A stretch of 64,000 nt of DNA from Marinobacter caseinilyticus (GCF_011074955.1 NZ_WUQJ01000004.1:248001-312000); one strand, 5' to 3'; counted from the stretch's first letter, positions 42,785-52,639 are shown. Translations and numbers: made by a program. The notes: generated by a model from the sequence alone, not told the origin.

Positions 42785-43891
42785 ATGGCCACCGCCCGGA
42801 ACCTGAAGAAAGCCGCGATCCCCGCTGTGGCAATCAGTGCACTCGTCATTGGTGGCGTGTGGCTGCTGCCGCTGGGAAGCCCGCCCACCATCAGCGATTC
42901 GGCCTTTCAGACGAACCCGCTGGCGTCGGCAAACAACACGGCCGCACCCGCCAGCAAGGTCGCGTCCCAGGTGCCATCGGTCACTGATCGCAACCCCCGG
43001 GCGGGCGCCCATCAAACCCCCGCCAGCCTTGGCGAACACCCCTTCGCGAATTCGCTGGCCGGTACCGACATAGACGGGCACCTAAAGGCCGATGCCAACG
43101 GCCATTTGATTGTCGACCTGGCCACCCGTGATTTTTTTGACTATTTCCTTAACACCATCGGCGAAGTTTCCGCCGAGCGCACCCTCAGTGAAATTGAAAC
43201 ATTGGCGCGGTCAAGCCTGCCGAAGGCCGCGGCCGAACAGGCTCTGGCGTTGCTGGATCAATATCTGGACTACAAGCGCCAGGCCCTGGCGCTGGGCAAT
43301 ATCGCCCTGGACCCGAGCCGCCAAAACGACCCCGGTTATCAACTCGCTATGCTCCAGCAGGCCCTGGGCGACCTCAAGCAATTGCGCAGCGCTTCCTTCA
43401 ACCCGACGACCCACGCAGCGTTCTTCGGACTTGAGGAGGCCTATGGTGACTACACACTCGCCACCATCCGTATTCAGCAGCGCGACGATTTGTCCGCCAA
43501 CGCCAAGTCGACGCTCCAGGCCTGGCATCGGCAGCAGCTGCCCGAGGTCATTCGTCAAACCGAAACTCGCCTGATGGACGAAGCCGACACGCAGGTGCAG
43601 CGCCAGGAGGCGTTAGCGGAAGCGTCCTCACCGGAAGAGGCCGGGCAACGGCTGCGCGAACTGGGCCTGGAGCCGAGCCAGGCAGACGAAGTCGTAACCT
43701 ATCTGACCGAGCGGGAACAGTTTCAGGAAGACTACGAGCACTACCGGAACGAGCTGAATCGTTTGCAGAGCGCGGGTTTGGCCGCGGACGACATCGAAAC
43801 CCGCAAAACCGAATTGCTGACCACTCATTTTAACGATGAAAAAACCCGCACCTGGGCCCGCCTGAAAGCCATCGGTTCGGATTCGCCATAA
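42785..43891 (+). CDS. Lipase secretion chaperone (foldase, Lif family)
   Basis: 368 residues from ATG 42785; the open frame upstream lies in the hairpin. An N-terminal membrane anchor (KAAIPAVAISALVIGGVWLLPLG) is followed by a Pro/Ala-rich linker and the foldase domain with the diagnostic RDFFDYFLNTIGE motif (family RxxFDYxLSxxGE). The remaining long helices (residues about 180-360) clamp the lipase in the periplasm. It is essential for folding family I lipases. It follows the lipase gene, as in Pseudomonas and Burkholderia. Confidence 0.93.
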   Translation: MATARNLKKAAIPAVAISALVIGGVWLLPLGSPPTISDSAFQTNPLASANNTAAPASKVASQVPSVTDRNPRAGAHQTPASLGEHPFANSLAGTDIDGHLKADANGHLIVDLATRDFFDYFLNTIGEVSAERTLSEIETLARSSLPKAAAEQALALLDQYLDYKRQALALGNIALDPSRQNDPGYQLAMLQQALGDLKQLRSASFNPTTHAAFFGLEEAYGDYTLATIRIQQRDDLSANAKSTLQAWHRQQLPEVIRQTETRLMDEADTQVQRQEALAEASSPEEAGQRLRELGLEPSQADEVVTYLTEREQFQEDYEHYRNELNRLQSAGLAADDIETRKTELLTTHFNDEKTRTWARLKAIGSDSP

Positions 43892-43969
43892 TGTGCAGTA
43901 ATACCACCCTCGTTGCCGGCGCTGAGCTAGACTGGGGCGACTGACTCGACCCATCCGGCCGCCATTGCC

Positions 43970-45739
43970 ATGATCATTACGCAACTCCAACAGCAAAGGG
44001 CCGCGGGTTTTCGACGGCTCCGCTTCGATGCCGGCCTCGAGCAACATTACCGAGCCGAGCGGGATCACGGATTACGTGAACGCTCGCGGCCCGTCTCCGC
44101 CAGCGCGTTGGCGCTGTTTCTGCTCTATACCCTGCTGGATGTCATCATGCTACCGCCGGAACTTGCCCGCCAGACCATGGCCGTGCGAGTGTTCTTTACT
44201 TGCCCGGTGATTGCTCTGGTATGGTGGCTGTCCTACCACAGGGTCCCCCTGACGACCTTTGTCCGGTGTTACGTGCTGGCATACATAGCCGGCGGTGTGA
44301 GTGTGGTTGCGATCATTGCCCTGGCTCGCCTGCAACCCTACCCGATGCCCTACGATGGCATTCTTCTGATGGTGATGTTCGGCTATGTGGTGATGGGCAT
44401 GCCGTTTCGTACCGCCTCGCTCGCATCCGCCCTCATTATACTGATGTACCTGATTATGGAGCTCGGTGTGGGGACCGAACCGGCGCAGCTGACGATCAAC
44501 GGATTTTTTATTGTCACCGCCAATATTACCGGCATGGTGGGTTCCTGGCTCAGTGAGTATCGCCAGCGTTCCCACTTCCTGGACCGCCAGTTGCTCGATG
44601 CCTCACGGCGCGAGGCCGAACAGGACAGCGCCCGTCAAACCCACCTGATTACGGTCGCCAGTCACGACCTGAGGCAACCACTCAATGTGATCAGCCTGAT
44701 GCTAGAGAATCTCAGCGGTGAGGGATTACCTGTTCCCCAATCGCGCCTGGTGGCCAAGCTCAAAACCTCGGTGGTGCATTTCAACGGGTTATTGGCTTCG
44801 GTGCTGGACATTTCACGAATCCGGGAAGGGATGGTGACGCCGGAGCTCAAACCCCTCGACGCCGGGTTGGCACTGCAGCAATTGATCGACACCTGCCTTG
44901 ACGACGCGACGGATCGCCAGATCACACTGACCCTGTCGCCAGTCGCCCCACACATCGGTGTGGTCGCCGACCCGCAACTGCTCCACCGTGTACTGCAGAA
45001 CCTGGTGTTCAATGGCCTCCAGCACAGCGGCGCGAAGGGTGTTGTTATTCGCGCCCGTCCGCTCGGCAAACAGGTACGTTTTGAGGTTCTGGACGATGGT
45101 CAGGGCCTTGATGAAGCAACACTGACACAGGTTTTTGATGCCTTCTTCCGCGCCGACGTCAACAACCATTTGCAGCCGCCCGGCCTTGGCCTAGGGCTCG
45201 CCATTGTCAAAGAACTGACCGAACTGATGGACGGCACCTGCGGTGTTAATTCGGAGCCTGGGCAGGGCAGTTGTTTTTGGGTCAGTTTCCCGGCTTCCGG
45301 ACAGCTCGCAGCGGACATCGGCGCCCCTGCCGTATTGTCCGGGGCCCGCAGTGACCGCTGTCAGCTGGTGGTGGTCGAAGACCATGATGACGCCCGACAC
45401 TGGCTCTGTGAAACACTCCGCAGCTGGGGCTACACCGCCTCCGCGTTCGCGACGGCCGAGCAGGCCTTGACCGAAGATCGACCGTCCAAGGCGAACATCC
45501 TGATCAGTGACCTTCACCTGCCGGGCATGTCGGGTCAGGCTCTGTTTCAGCGACTGTTCAGCGATCAGGTCCTCCGGGGCGGAATCCTGATGACCGCCGA
45601 TACCAGTCTGCCACAGGGCTTTGATTACAAGCAGCGCCTCTGGGTGTTGCACAAGCCGCTGTCGCCCATGCGGCTAAGGGCCGCGATCCTGCAATTGACC
45701 CGCTCGACAGATTGCCTCGAGGAAACCGACCTCAGTTGA
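43970..45739 (+). CDS. Hybrid sensor histidine kinase with C-terminal receiver domain
   Basis: 589 residues. Five or six membrane segments in residues 45-195 form the sensor. HisKA follows with the H box VASHDLRQPLNVISL, then HATPase with NLVFNGLQHS (N box), DDGQGLD (G1) and GLGLGLAIV (G2). The C-terminal receiver carries VVEDHDDARHWL, phospho-acceptor Asp in LISDLHLPGMSG and Lys in LHKPLSP. The ligand is unknown. It converges with a LuxR-type regulator gene 24 bases downstream on the opposite strand, a likely partner. Confidence 0.9.
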   Translation: MIITQLQQQRAAGFRRLRFDAGLEQHYRAERDHGLRERSRPVSASALALFLLYTLLDVIMLPPELARQTMAVRVFFTCPVIALVWWLSYHRVPLTTFVRCYVLAYIAGGVSVVAIIALARLQPYPMPYDGILLMVMFGYVVMGMPFRTASLASALIILMYLIMELGVGTEPAQLTINGFFIVTANITGMVGSWLSEYRQRSHFLDRQLLDASRREAEQDSARQTHLITVASHDLRQPLNVISLMLENLSGEGLPVPQSRLVAKLKTSVVHFNGLLASVLDISRIREGMVTPELKPLDAGLALQQLIDTCLDDATDRQITLTLSPVAPHIGVVADPQLLHRVLQNLVFNGLQHSGAKGVVIRARPLGKQVRFEVLDDGQGLDEATLTQVFDAFFRADVNNHLQPPGLGLGLAIVKELTELMDGTCGVNSEPGQGSCFWVSFPASGQLAADIGAPAVLSGARSDRCQLVVVEDHDDARHWLCETLRSWGYTASAFATAEQALTEDRPSKANILISDLHLPGMSGQALFQRLFSDQVLRGGILMTADTSLPQGFDYKQRLWVLHKPLSPMRLRAAILQLTRSTDCLEETDLS

Positions 45740-45763
45740 TGAAGACAACGGTCAGACAGGGCG

Positions 45764-46429
45764 CTAGAGCAAACCGAGCGATTGAGCCCTGGCAACGCAC
45801 TCGGTGCGATTGTGAACCCCGAGTTGGGTGAAGATGGCCTTGAGGTGTGTTTTGACCGTGTGTTCGGTCAGGTCCAGGGACTGGCAAATGCGCTTGTTCG
45901 GGAACCCGTCTGCCAACAAGCGTAATACGTCCAGTTGGCGGGGTGTTAATGGGTCGGGGCCTTCGGGCGTTAAGGTCAGTGACGGGTAAAATAACGAGCC
46001 GGCGCTGACGCATTGAATCATTCGGATCAGGGTTCGACGGCCCGATGATTTTGGCATAAACCCCACCGCACCTGCCGCCTTCGCGGCCCGAACCGCCGTT
46101 TCGTCTTCGCGACTTGAAATGACCACCACCGGTAGCGGCACGCCAACCTTTTCCAGTGCACGCAGCAACGACAAACCAGCTTCACCCGGCAATGTCAGAT
46201 CCAGCAGCACCAGTGTGGTATCGCCATAATCTCGCACATATTCCAGAGCTTCAGGTACCGACGCGGCATTGCCCACCGACAGCGCCAGATTTTCCTGCAT
46301 CAGGATGCCCCCCAGGCCATGGGCGAAGAACGGGTGGTCGTCCACAATCAGTACCCGGGCGAGCGGCAAATGACTGGTCGTCGGTGCACCGTGAGTATCT
46401 GCACCGTCCGCCGTTAGCGTTTCCATTGT
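45764..46429 (-). CDS. LuxR/NarL family response regulator
   Basis: 221 residues from ATG 46429; an upstream in-frame start at 46486 is less likely. The receiver domain has VLIVDDHPFFAHG, phospho-acceptor Asp in LVLLDLTLPG and Lys in GFMPKSS. The output domain is a LuxR helix-turn-helix: PLTPRQLDVLRLLADGFPNKRICQ and LTEHTVKTHLKAIFTQLGVHNRTE. It probably receives phosphate from the convergent hybrid kinase, though this is inference from adjacency. Confidence 0.9.
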   Translation of the reverse strand, partial: TMETLTADGADTHGAPTTSHLPLARVLIVDDHPFFAHGLGGILMQENLALSVGNAASVPEALEYVRDYGDTTLVLLDLTLPGEAGLSLLRALEKVGVPLPVVVISSREDETAVRAAKAAGAVGFMPKSSGRRTLIRMIQCVSAGSLFYPSLTLTPEGPDPLTPRQLDVLRLLADGFPNKRICQSLDLTEHTVKTHLKAIFTQLGVHNRTECVARAQSLGLL

Positions 46430-47050
46430 CGACTCCGCGTCAAACCTGTTTTTATTGTTGCGGTCATTCTTACTATACGCAGGCACGGCGGCTTCGGCGG
46501 TTAGTCAATTAACGCATTTGTGACTTAGTCGACAATGATTGCTTCGCCAATGACGACACCCAGACACACAGCCAGGGAGCCATCGGGCGACTCTCACTGT
46601 GCCGATGTCGACAGGACTGTGCCACCTGGCGTAACTCGGTCGGGACCGGAGCAATGCTTCCCATCATGCTTCCCACCATGACACGACGATTGGACCGTAT
46701 GCGCCTCAGCGGTTGGGTGTCCGTACCGATCACGTTCCCGTTATGGCGATTTTCCGGAGGTCCCAAGTGTTCAGGTCCGCCCCGGCCGTTGTAATTCGCT
46801 GCGCCAGCAACGCCGCTTTTTTTTTGCCACGAACGTTTCCCCGCACTGCCTGAATACACGCCGGGCGTTCGGTGACGTTTCGCGTACTTGACCGAGGCAG
46901 TATTGCCCGTCAACGCTTCAGCTTGAACATTTGACGACTTCATCAGGCGCGACGATCACTGCAGACAAGCCCATCCGTTTTGTATCATGGTCAACTGTTT
47001 AGTAGTCTTTCAGTCTCACAACCCACTGCCGCCACGCCACCGGAGCCACC
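46430..47050. other. Gap of about 620 bases without a supportable gene
   Basis: A minus-strand open frame of 144 codons (46509-46943) is present; its translation is Arg/Ser/Gly-rich without a family or signal, and its ribosome site is weak, so I do not call it. A run of nine T occurs at 46819-46827. The gap must hold the promoters of the response regulator (minus) and the acetolactate-synthase-like gene (plus), but I see no clear elements. Confidence 0.4.
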
Positions 47051-48727
47051 ATGACGTCATCGAATCACAGCAGTCCCCCCATCAAAGGCTCCGACCTTTT
47101 CGTGAAAGTGCTTGAGAACGAAGGCGTTAAGTATGTTTTTGCCGTACCCGGTGAGGAAAACCTGGACCTGCTTGAGTCCCTGCGCACCTCCAACATCGAA
47201 CTGATTCTCAACCGGCACGAGCAGGCGGCCGGTTTTATGGCGGCCACCTATGGCCGACTGACGGGCAAGGTCGGGGTCTGTATGTCCACACTCGGCCCCG
47301 GCGCAACCAACCTGGTCACGGCGGCGGCTTACGCCACCCTCGGGGCCATGCCGATGCTGATGATTTCCGGGCAGAAACCGATCAAGTCGTCCAAGCAGGG
47401 CTTGTTTCAGATTATCGATACCGTCGATCTGATGCGGCCGCTGACGAAATACACACGCCAGATCAGTAACGCCGCCACCATACCCGCCAAACTCCGGGAG
47501 GCCGTTCGACTCGCCACCGAAGAGCGCCCGGGCGCGGTCCATCTGGAGTTGCCGGAAGACATTGCCGCCGAACAGGCCGCCGGGGACGCCCACATCTTTC
47601 ACCCCAGCGATGCCCGGCGCCCGACCGCCAGTGTGAAAAGCCTGCAGCAAGCCTGTGACATGATCCTCTCTGCCAAGCACCCGTTGCTCATGATTGGCGC
47701 CGGCGCCAACCGGAAGCGGGTATCGCAGGCACTGGTTCATCTGGTCAATGCCTCAGGCATCCCATTTTTCACCACCCAGATGGGCAAGGGTGTCGTGGAT
47801 GAACGTCATCCACGCTATCTTGGCAACGCGGCGCTGTCCGCCGGCGACTTCGTTCATTGTGCGATTGACCATGCCGATCTGGTGATCAACGTCGGCCACG
47901 ACGTGGTGGAAAAACCGCCCTTTTTTATGACGCCGGGTGGCAAACAGGTCATTCACATCAACTTCAGCCCGGCCGACGTGGATCCGGTGTACTTCCCTCA
48001 GCACGAGGTGGTTGGCGACATCGCCAACAGCGTGGACTGGCTCGCGGAACACTGCGGCCAGAGTGATCACCATGATTTCAGCAATCTGATGGCGGTAAAG
48101 CTGGCAGCCGACAACCATCTGGCGGAGCGCATCCACGACGACCGCTTCCCGATCATCCCCCAGCGTATCGTGCACGATGTCCGCGAAATCATGCCAGATG
48201 ATGGCATCATTGCGCTGGATAACGGCATGTACAAGATCTGGTTTGCCCGCAACTATCCCGCTTACGACAACAACACAGTCCTGCTCGACAATGCCCTCGC
48301 ATCCATGGGCGCAGGGCTCCCCAGCGCTATGGCGGCGGCCATGCTGTATCCGCACCTCAAGGTGATGGCCATCTGTGGCGATGGCGGCTTCATGATGAAC
48401 AGCCAGGAACTGGAGACCGCCGTCCGGTTGAAACTCAATCTTGTCGTAATGATCATCAACGACAACGCCTACGGTATGATCAAGTGGAAGCAGGCCCAGG
48501 ACGATTTTCCTGAATTTGGTCTGGATTATCAAAACCCGGATTTCGTCCGATACGCCGAAGCGTATGGCGCCACCGGCCATCGCGTTCAATCCGCCGCCGA
48601 ACTCCGGCCCACGCTGGAAAAGGCCCTCGCCGCCGGCGGCATTCAACTGGTTGAGGTGCCGGTGGATTACTCTGAAAACAGGCGCGTATTCAACGAAGAG
48701 CTGAGTCAGTTAACGTGCAATCTGTAA
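47051..48727 (+). CDS. Acetolactate synthase large-subunit-like thiamine-diphosphate enzyme
   Basis: 558 residues with the three TPP-enzyme domains. The catalytic Glu is in LILNRHEQAAGFMAATYGRLTG. GAGANRKRVSQALVHLVNASGIPFFTT opens the middle domain, and GDGGFMMNSQELETAVRLKLNLVVMIINDNAYGM is the TPP/metal motif. It resembles stand-alone (catabolic, AlsS-like) acetolactate synthases, which make acetolactate from pyruvate without a regulatory subunit. No ilvN or decarboxylase gene is adjacent. Other 2-oxo acid substrates are possible. Confidence 0.88.
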   Translation: MTSSNHSSPPIKGSDLFVKVLENEGVKYVFAVPGEENLDLLESLRTSNIELILNRHEQAAGFMAATYGRLTGKVGVCMSTLGPGATNLVTAAAYATLGAMPMLMISGQKPIKSSKQGLFQIIDTVDLMRPLTKYTRQISNAATIPAKLREAVRLATEERPGAVHLELPEDIAAEQAAGDAHIFHPSDARRPTASVKSLQQACDMILSAKHPLLMIGAGANRKRVSQALVHLVNASGIPFFTTQMGKGVVDERHPRYLGNAALSAGDFVHCAIDHADLVINVGHDVVEKPPFFMTPGGKQVIHINFSPADVDPVYFPQHEVVGDIANSVDWLAEHCGQSDHHDFSNLMAVKLAADNHLAERIHDDRFPIIPQRIVHDVREIMPDDGIIALDNGMYKIWFARNYPAYDNNTVLLDNALASMGAGLPSAMAAAMLYPHLKVMAICGDGGFMMNSQELETAVRLKLNLVVMIINDNAYGMIKWKQAQDDFPEFGLDYQNPDFVRYAEAYGATGHRVQSAAELRPTLEKALAAGGIQLVEVPVDYSENRRVFNEELSQLTCNL

Positions 48728-48809
48728 CCGCAGCCCGTTGCGGCACTTTCATACTGATGTCGCACCCTGCCCGGCCTGTTACTGACCAACCGACGCACCG
48801 AGCGGCTTC

Positions 48810-49547
48810 ATGATACGCGGTATTGTTTTGTGCCTGATGTCGATGGTGACCACGACGCAGACCTGGGCGAGCGAGCCGTCCGTGCTGCGAATCGTTACCT
48901 CGGAATACCCGCCGTTCGAGTACTCCGAGAAGGGACGTATCACCGGGAAAGACACCGACACCGTTCGTGATGTCGTCATCGCCATGGGGTTCGAGCCCGA
49001 TATCCAGTTGTTGCCGTGGATTCGGGCCGAGAATCAAGCGCAACGAGGTGAAGCCGATCTGATCTATTCGCTGACCTATTCCGATCAGCGCAACCTGCAC
49101 TACTACTTCACCGACCCCATCAGTGAGGTTCGGGATGTGTTCTTTGTCCACAAGGATGCCGGTATTCAATGGCAACACCTGGACGACCTGGTCGATCTGA
49201 AAATCGGCGTATCGGCCTCTTACAGTTATGCGCCGGTCTTTATGGAGTGGCTGGAGCTCAGCGGCGTGAGAGTGACCCGGGTCAGTCACGAACAGCCGGA
49301 ACTGACCAGTTTGAAAATGCTGGCCTACCGCCGAATTGACGCCTTTATCTGCGAGCGCTCGGTTTGTGACCATCTGATCTCCCAGCACTCGGGCTTGTTG
49401 CCGGAGCTGACCAACCTGCAGGCGTTGCCGAAGTCGGTTGGTGAAGCCCGCCCCTTTCGTGCCGCCTTCTCACGCCTGGCACCCAACGCCGAAGCGCTGC
49501 GTGATGCGTTCAATCAGACACTCATGGAGCTTCGCAGCGGATCATAG
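48810..49547 (+). CDS. Orphan family-3 extracellular solute-binding protein
   Basis: 245 residues with signal peptide (IVLCLMSMVTTTQTWASEP). The core LRIVTSEYPPFEYSEKGRITGKDTDTVRDVVIAMG and KIGVSASYSYAPVFMEWL is that of amino-acid-type family-3 binding proteins. No permease or ATPase genes are adjacent, so it may serve a distant transporter or a sensor kinase. Length and the lack of a transporter resemble many orphan copies in marine gammaproteobacteria. Confidence 0.85.
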   Translation: MIRGIVLCLMSMVTTTQTWASEPSVLRIVTSEYPPFEYSEKGRITGKDTDTVRDVVIAMGFEPDIQLLPWIRAENQAQRGEADLIYSLTYSDQRNLHYYFTDPISEVRDVFFVHKDAGIQWQHLDDLVDLKIGVSASYSYAPVFMEWLELSGVRVTRVSHEQPELTSLKMLAYRRIDAFICERSVCDHLISQHSGLLPELTNLQALPKSVGEARPFRAAFSRLAPNAEALRDAFNQTLMELRSGS

Positions 49548-49654
49548 CCTCAGCACGCCATCAGGTCTTCGGCAATCCCCTACCCGAAAATTGCCAAACT
49601 CTGCGCTCGGTTTCCTATACTGACAGTGCCACTTCGCAATCATGGACCTGCCCC

Positions 49655-50950
49655 ATGGATATCCAGAACGACCACCGTTTCGCTATCAACCTGAATGTAC
49701 GCGGCATTCAGCCCTCGGCCACCCTGCGCATTAATGAGCTCAGCAACCAGCTCCGATCCGAGGGCCGTGACATCATCAAGCTGGGTTTGGGCCAGTCCCC
49801 ATTCCCGGTCCCCGACCGCGTCGTGGCGGCACTGCGTGATCACGCCCATGAAAAAGACTACCTGCCTGTCAAGGGGCTGAGGTCTTTGCGTGAGTCCATC
49901 GCCGGCTACATCAATCGCAGTGAGCGCATGCGTTGCACCTGGGAAGATGTGCTGATTGGCCCGGGCTCGAAAGAACTGCTCTTCATCCTGCAGCTGGCGT
50001 ACTACGGAGACCTCCTGATACCGCGCCCGAGCTGGGTTTCCTATGCTCCCCAGGCTCGCATCATCGGGCGCTCGGTGCACTGGCTGCCCACCCACGCGGA
50101 GAATAATTGGCAACTGACCGCTGAGGAACTGGACATCATCTGCCGGGACGACCCGTCTCGACCGCGGATACTGATCCTCAACTACCCATCCAATCCCACT
50201 GGCTGCACTTACACGGACGACCAATTGCTGGCAATCGCCAATGTGGCTCGCAAATACCGTTTGATCCTGTTGTCCGATGAAATTTATGGCGAAGTCCATT
50301 TTGAAGGGCGGCACAAATCCATTGCGCGCTACTATCCCGAAGGCACCATTATCAGTACTGGTCTGTCGAAATGGGCCGGCGCGGGCGGCTGGCGACTGGG
50401 TACGTTTATTTTCCCGGCCGAGTTGCGGCCCCTGCAGGATGCCATGGCGATTATCGCCAGTGAAACCTACACGGCCACCAGCGCACCGATCCAACACGCG
50501 GCCATCGCCGCGTTCGACGGTGGCGCAGACCTGGATGACTATCTGGTGCAATCACGACGCGTGCTGAAAGTGGTGGGGGAATATTTGCACCGTCGCCTGA
50601 TCGACATGAAGGTACCCACGCAGAAACCGGAAGGGGCGTTTTACCTGTTCCCTGATTTCTCCGCCTACCGGGACGGGTTGGCGAAGCGAGACATCAAAAC
50701 CAGCCCAGCGCTCTGCCAGGTCCTGCTGGAAGACACGGGCATTGCCATTCTTCCCGCCAGTGATTTTGGCTTTGTTCCCGACCAACTCAGTGCCCGCCTG
50801 GCCTTTGTCGACTTTGATGGCACCGCTGCATTGGCACTGGCCGGTGGTGACTATGCAGAAAAACCACTGGATGACGGTTTTATCAATGCGGCCTGCCCAC
50901 GCCTGAAACTGGCCATGGACAAGCTCGAAGCCTGGCTGGGCGAACTGTAA
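49655..50950 (+). CDS. Pyridoxal-phosphate aminotransferase, class I/II
   Basis: 431 residues. The PLP Lys lies in STGLSKWAGAGGWRLG; the Asn/Asp pair binding PLP appears in LNYPSNPTG and LLSDEIYGE. The family transaminates amino acids, typically aspartate- or aromatic-like. C-terminal residues after AGGDYAEKPL are slightly longer than usual. A strong hairpin follows the stop. Confidence 0.9.
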   Translation: MDIQNDHRFAINLNVRGIQPSATLRINELSNQLRSEGRDIIKLGLGQSPFPVPDRVVAALRDHAHEKDYLPVKGLRSLRESIAGYINRSERMRCTWEDVLIGPGSKELLFILQLAYYGDLLIPRPSWVSYAPQARIIGRSVHWLPTHAENNWQLTAEELDIICRDDPSRPRILILNYPSNPTGCTYTDDQLLAIANVARKYRLILLSDEIYGEVHFEGRHKSIARYYPEGTIISTGLSKWAGAGGWRLGTFIFPAELRPLQDAMAIIASETYTATSAPIQHAAIAAFDGGADLDDYLVQSRRVLKVVGEYLHRRLIDMKVPTQKPEGAFYLFPDFSAYRDGLAKRDIKTSPALCQVLLEDTGIAILPASDFGFVPDQLSARLAFVDFDGTAALALAGGDYAEKPLDDGFINAACPRLKLAMDKLEAWLGEL

Positions 50951-50961
50951 GACGGCCGATG

Positions 50962-50987
50962 GGGGCGACACCCTGAGGTGTCGCCCC
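50962..50987. other. Strong hairpin between aminotransferase and inositol-monophosphatase-family genes
   Basis: GGGGCGACACC-CTGA-GGTGTCGCCCC is a perfect 11-bp stem with a four-base loop, 11 bases after the aminotransferase stop and 32 before the next start. There is no U-tract. It may stabilise the upstream mRNA or attenuate transcription of the downstream gene. Confidence 0.65.
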
Positions 50988-51019
50988 GCCGGTAACCCTT
51001 CCACCCAAAGGACCATTTT

Positions 51020-51820
51020 GTGTCATTGAACGAAATCAGCCTGTTCGCGGAACAGATCGCCCGGGAAGCAGGCAAACTGGTGGCCCATGAACGCCGAACC
51101 AATACCCTGCGCACGGACTACAAGCAGCAGACCGAACTGGTGACCCACGCCGACGTCATGGCCGACACCCTGATCTCCGACGCGATCAAAGCCCGCTTCC
51201 CCGGCCACCGCATTTTGTCCGAAGAGTCAACGCCGGATAAATCGCTGGCCGAGGACATTCAGTCACCGTTGTGGATTGTGGACCCCATCGACGGCACCGT
51301 GAACTACGCCTACGGTCATCCGCAAGTTGCGGTATCCATTGCCTACGCGGAGAAAGGCCGGGTTCAGGTTGCTGTCGTCCACGCGCCGTTCAGCGAGGAG
51401 ACCTTCACCGCCATCGCGGGTAGGGGAGCCTTGCTAAATGGCCGGGCGATAAAGCATAGCGATGCTGACAGGCCGCGGGATGCCCTGTTCGCGACAGGGT
51501 TCCCCTACACCAAAGATCAACTCGCCCCCCTGATGCGGCGGTTGGACGTCATGATTCACCATTGTCGTGATTTGCGTCGGATAGGCTCGGCCGCGCTGGA
51601 TATCTGCTGGGTTGCTTGCGGTCGACTGGACGCCTATTACGAGTCCGTCAGCCCGTGGGATTTTGCCGCTGCCCGCCTCATTGCTCTGGAAGCCGGAGCC
51701 CAATGTGGGCATTTCAGTGCGGTGCCGGACGGTTATCCTGACGATCTCTGGGGGCAGGATATTCTGATCAGTGCGCCGAAACTGTTTCACGAGTTGCAGG
51801 CGTTACTCAGCAGGGCCTGA
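51020..51820 (+). CDS. Inositol-monophosphatase-family phosphatase
   Basis: 266 residues from GTG 51020 after AAAGGA. The metal-binding motifs ILSEES (Glu pair), DPIDGTVNY and WDFAAARL are present in order, as in SuhB, CysQ and histidinol-phosphatase HisN. Which substrate (inositol phosphate, PAP, or histidinol phosphate) is not decided by sequence. It may be cotranscribed with the aminotransferase and overlaps the end of the convergent binding-protein gene by 18 bases. Confidence 0.85.
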   Translation: MSLNEISLFAEQIAREAGKLVAHERRTNTLRTDYKQQTELVTHADVMADTLISDAIKARFPGHRILSEESTPDKSLAEDIQSPLWIVDPIDGTVNYAYGHPQVAVSIAYAEKGRVQVAVVHAPFSEETFTAIAGRGALLNGRAIKHSDADRPRDALFATGFPYTKDQLAPLMRRLDVMIHHCRDLRRIGSAALDICWVACGRLDAYYESVSPWDFAAARLIALEAGAQCGHFSAVPDGYPDDLWGQDILISAPKLFHELQALLSRA

Positions 51821-52639
51821 TTGTAAGGTCGATTCCAGGCCCATCACGGCCCTCTGATCGGCATAGATCGGGCTCAGCAACTGGTCCAGTTTGCCGCTGT
51901 CGCGTAGGGTCTGGAGTTCGTCATTGAAGGTCTTCATCAACTGCTCGCCGCGACCGGTCGCACGACTGAACAACAGATGCAATGGTTCGGAATGCAGTGG
52001 CCGGGGGTGGTGGGTCAGCTTGTGCCAGTATTCCTTCGGAAACAGCACGCGAATCATGCCATAGCCGACGGCCAGATCCTGCGGGTATAAGTCGATCCGG
52101 CCTCTCAGCAATAACTTGAGGTTGCGCTCGTCTTCCGCGATACGAACCACTCGTAACTGTCCCGAATGCTCAGCTTGCTCAAACGCACCGCCATAGAAAT
52201 AACCAAGCGTGGCACCAATGTTGTAGCCACTAAGGTCGTCAATGGCGGACCAGTCAAACCGGGTGTCGGTCCGGTGAAAAACCACCTGCTCTCCGGCCAC
52301 AATCGCATCGCTGCAAAGGTAGGCCTTGGCCCGCGCTTCGGAACAGTAGTAAGGCATCATGGCATCAAAATCGCCATTCGCCACGATCATGGCATTGCGA
52401 GTCCAGGGAAAGACCTGGTATTGCACATCGTAACCGGCGCGATCGAATGCAACCTTGATCACCCGCCCGAGCGGACCGTAATCGGCGCTGCCGGAATCCA
52501 CATAGGGTTGCCAGTCACCGGTCGCTATGGTCACAACCGGGCGACGATCCTTATCATCTGCGAGGACCGGAGCCGCCAGCCCCAGAATGACGGCAAACAA
52601 AGCCACTACACTTGCAGGGTCACGGAGCCAAAGAGACAT
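51803..52639 (-). CDS. Orphan family-3 extracellular solute-binding protein
   Basis: 278 residues from ATG 52639. Signal peptide: SVVALFAVILGLAAPVLADD. The core VVTIATGDWQPYVDSGSADYGPLGRVIKVAFDRAGYDVQYQVFPWTRN and YNIGATLGYFYGG is typical of family-3 binding proteins, with a tail ending in LESTLQSGPAE. No transporter genes adjoin it. It is convergent with the inositol-monophosphatase-family gene and overlaps it by 18 bases at the 3' end. Confidence 0.85.
   Translation of the reverse strand: MSLWLRDPASVVALFAVILGLAAPVLADDKDRRPVVTIATGDWQPYVDSGSADYGPLGRVIKVAFDRAGYDVQYQVFPWTRNAMIVANGDFDAMMPYYCSEARAKAYLCSDAIVAGEQVVFHRTDTRFDWSAIDDLSGYNIGATLGYFYGGAFEQAEHSGQLRVVRIAEDERNLKLLLRGRIDLYPQDLAVGYGMIRVLFPKEYWHKLTHHPRPLHSEPLHLLFSRATGRGEQLMKTFNDELQTLRDSGKLDQLLSPIYADQRAVMGLESTLQSGPAE

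Noticed and set aside
46509..46943. Minus-strand open frame of 144 codons upstream of the acetolactate-synthase-like gene
   Set aside because: Its translation is Arg/Ser/Gly-rich, has no signal or family pattern and no convincing ribosome site. I record the region as a gap.
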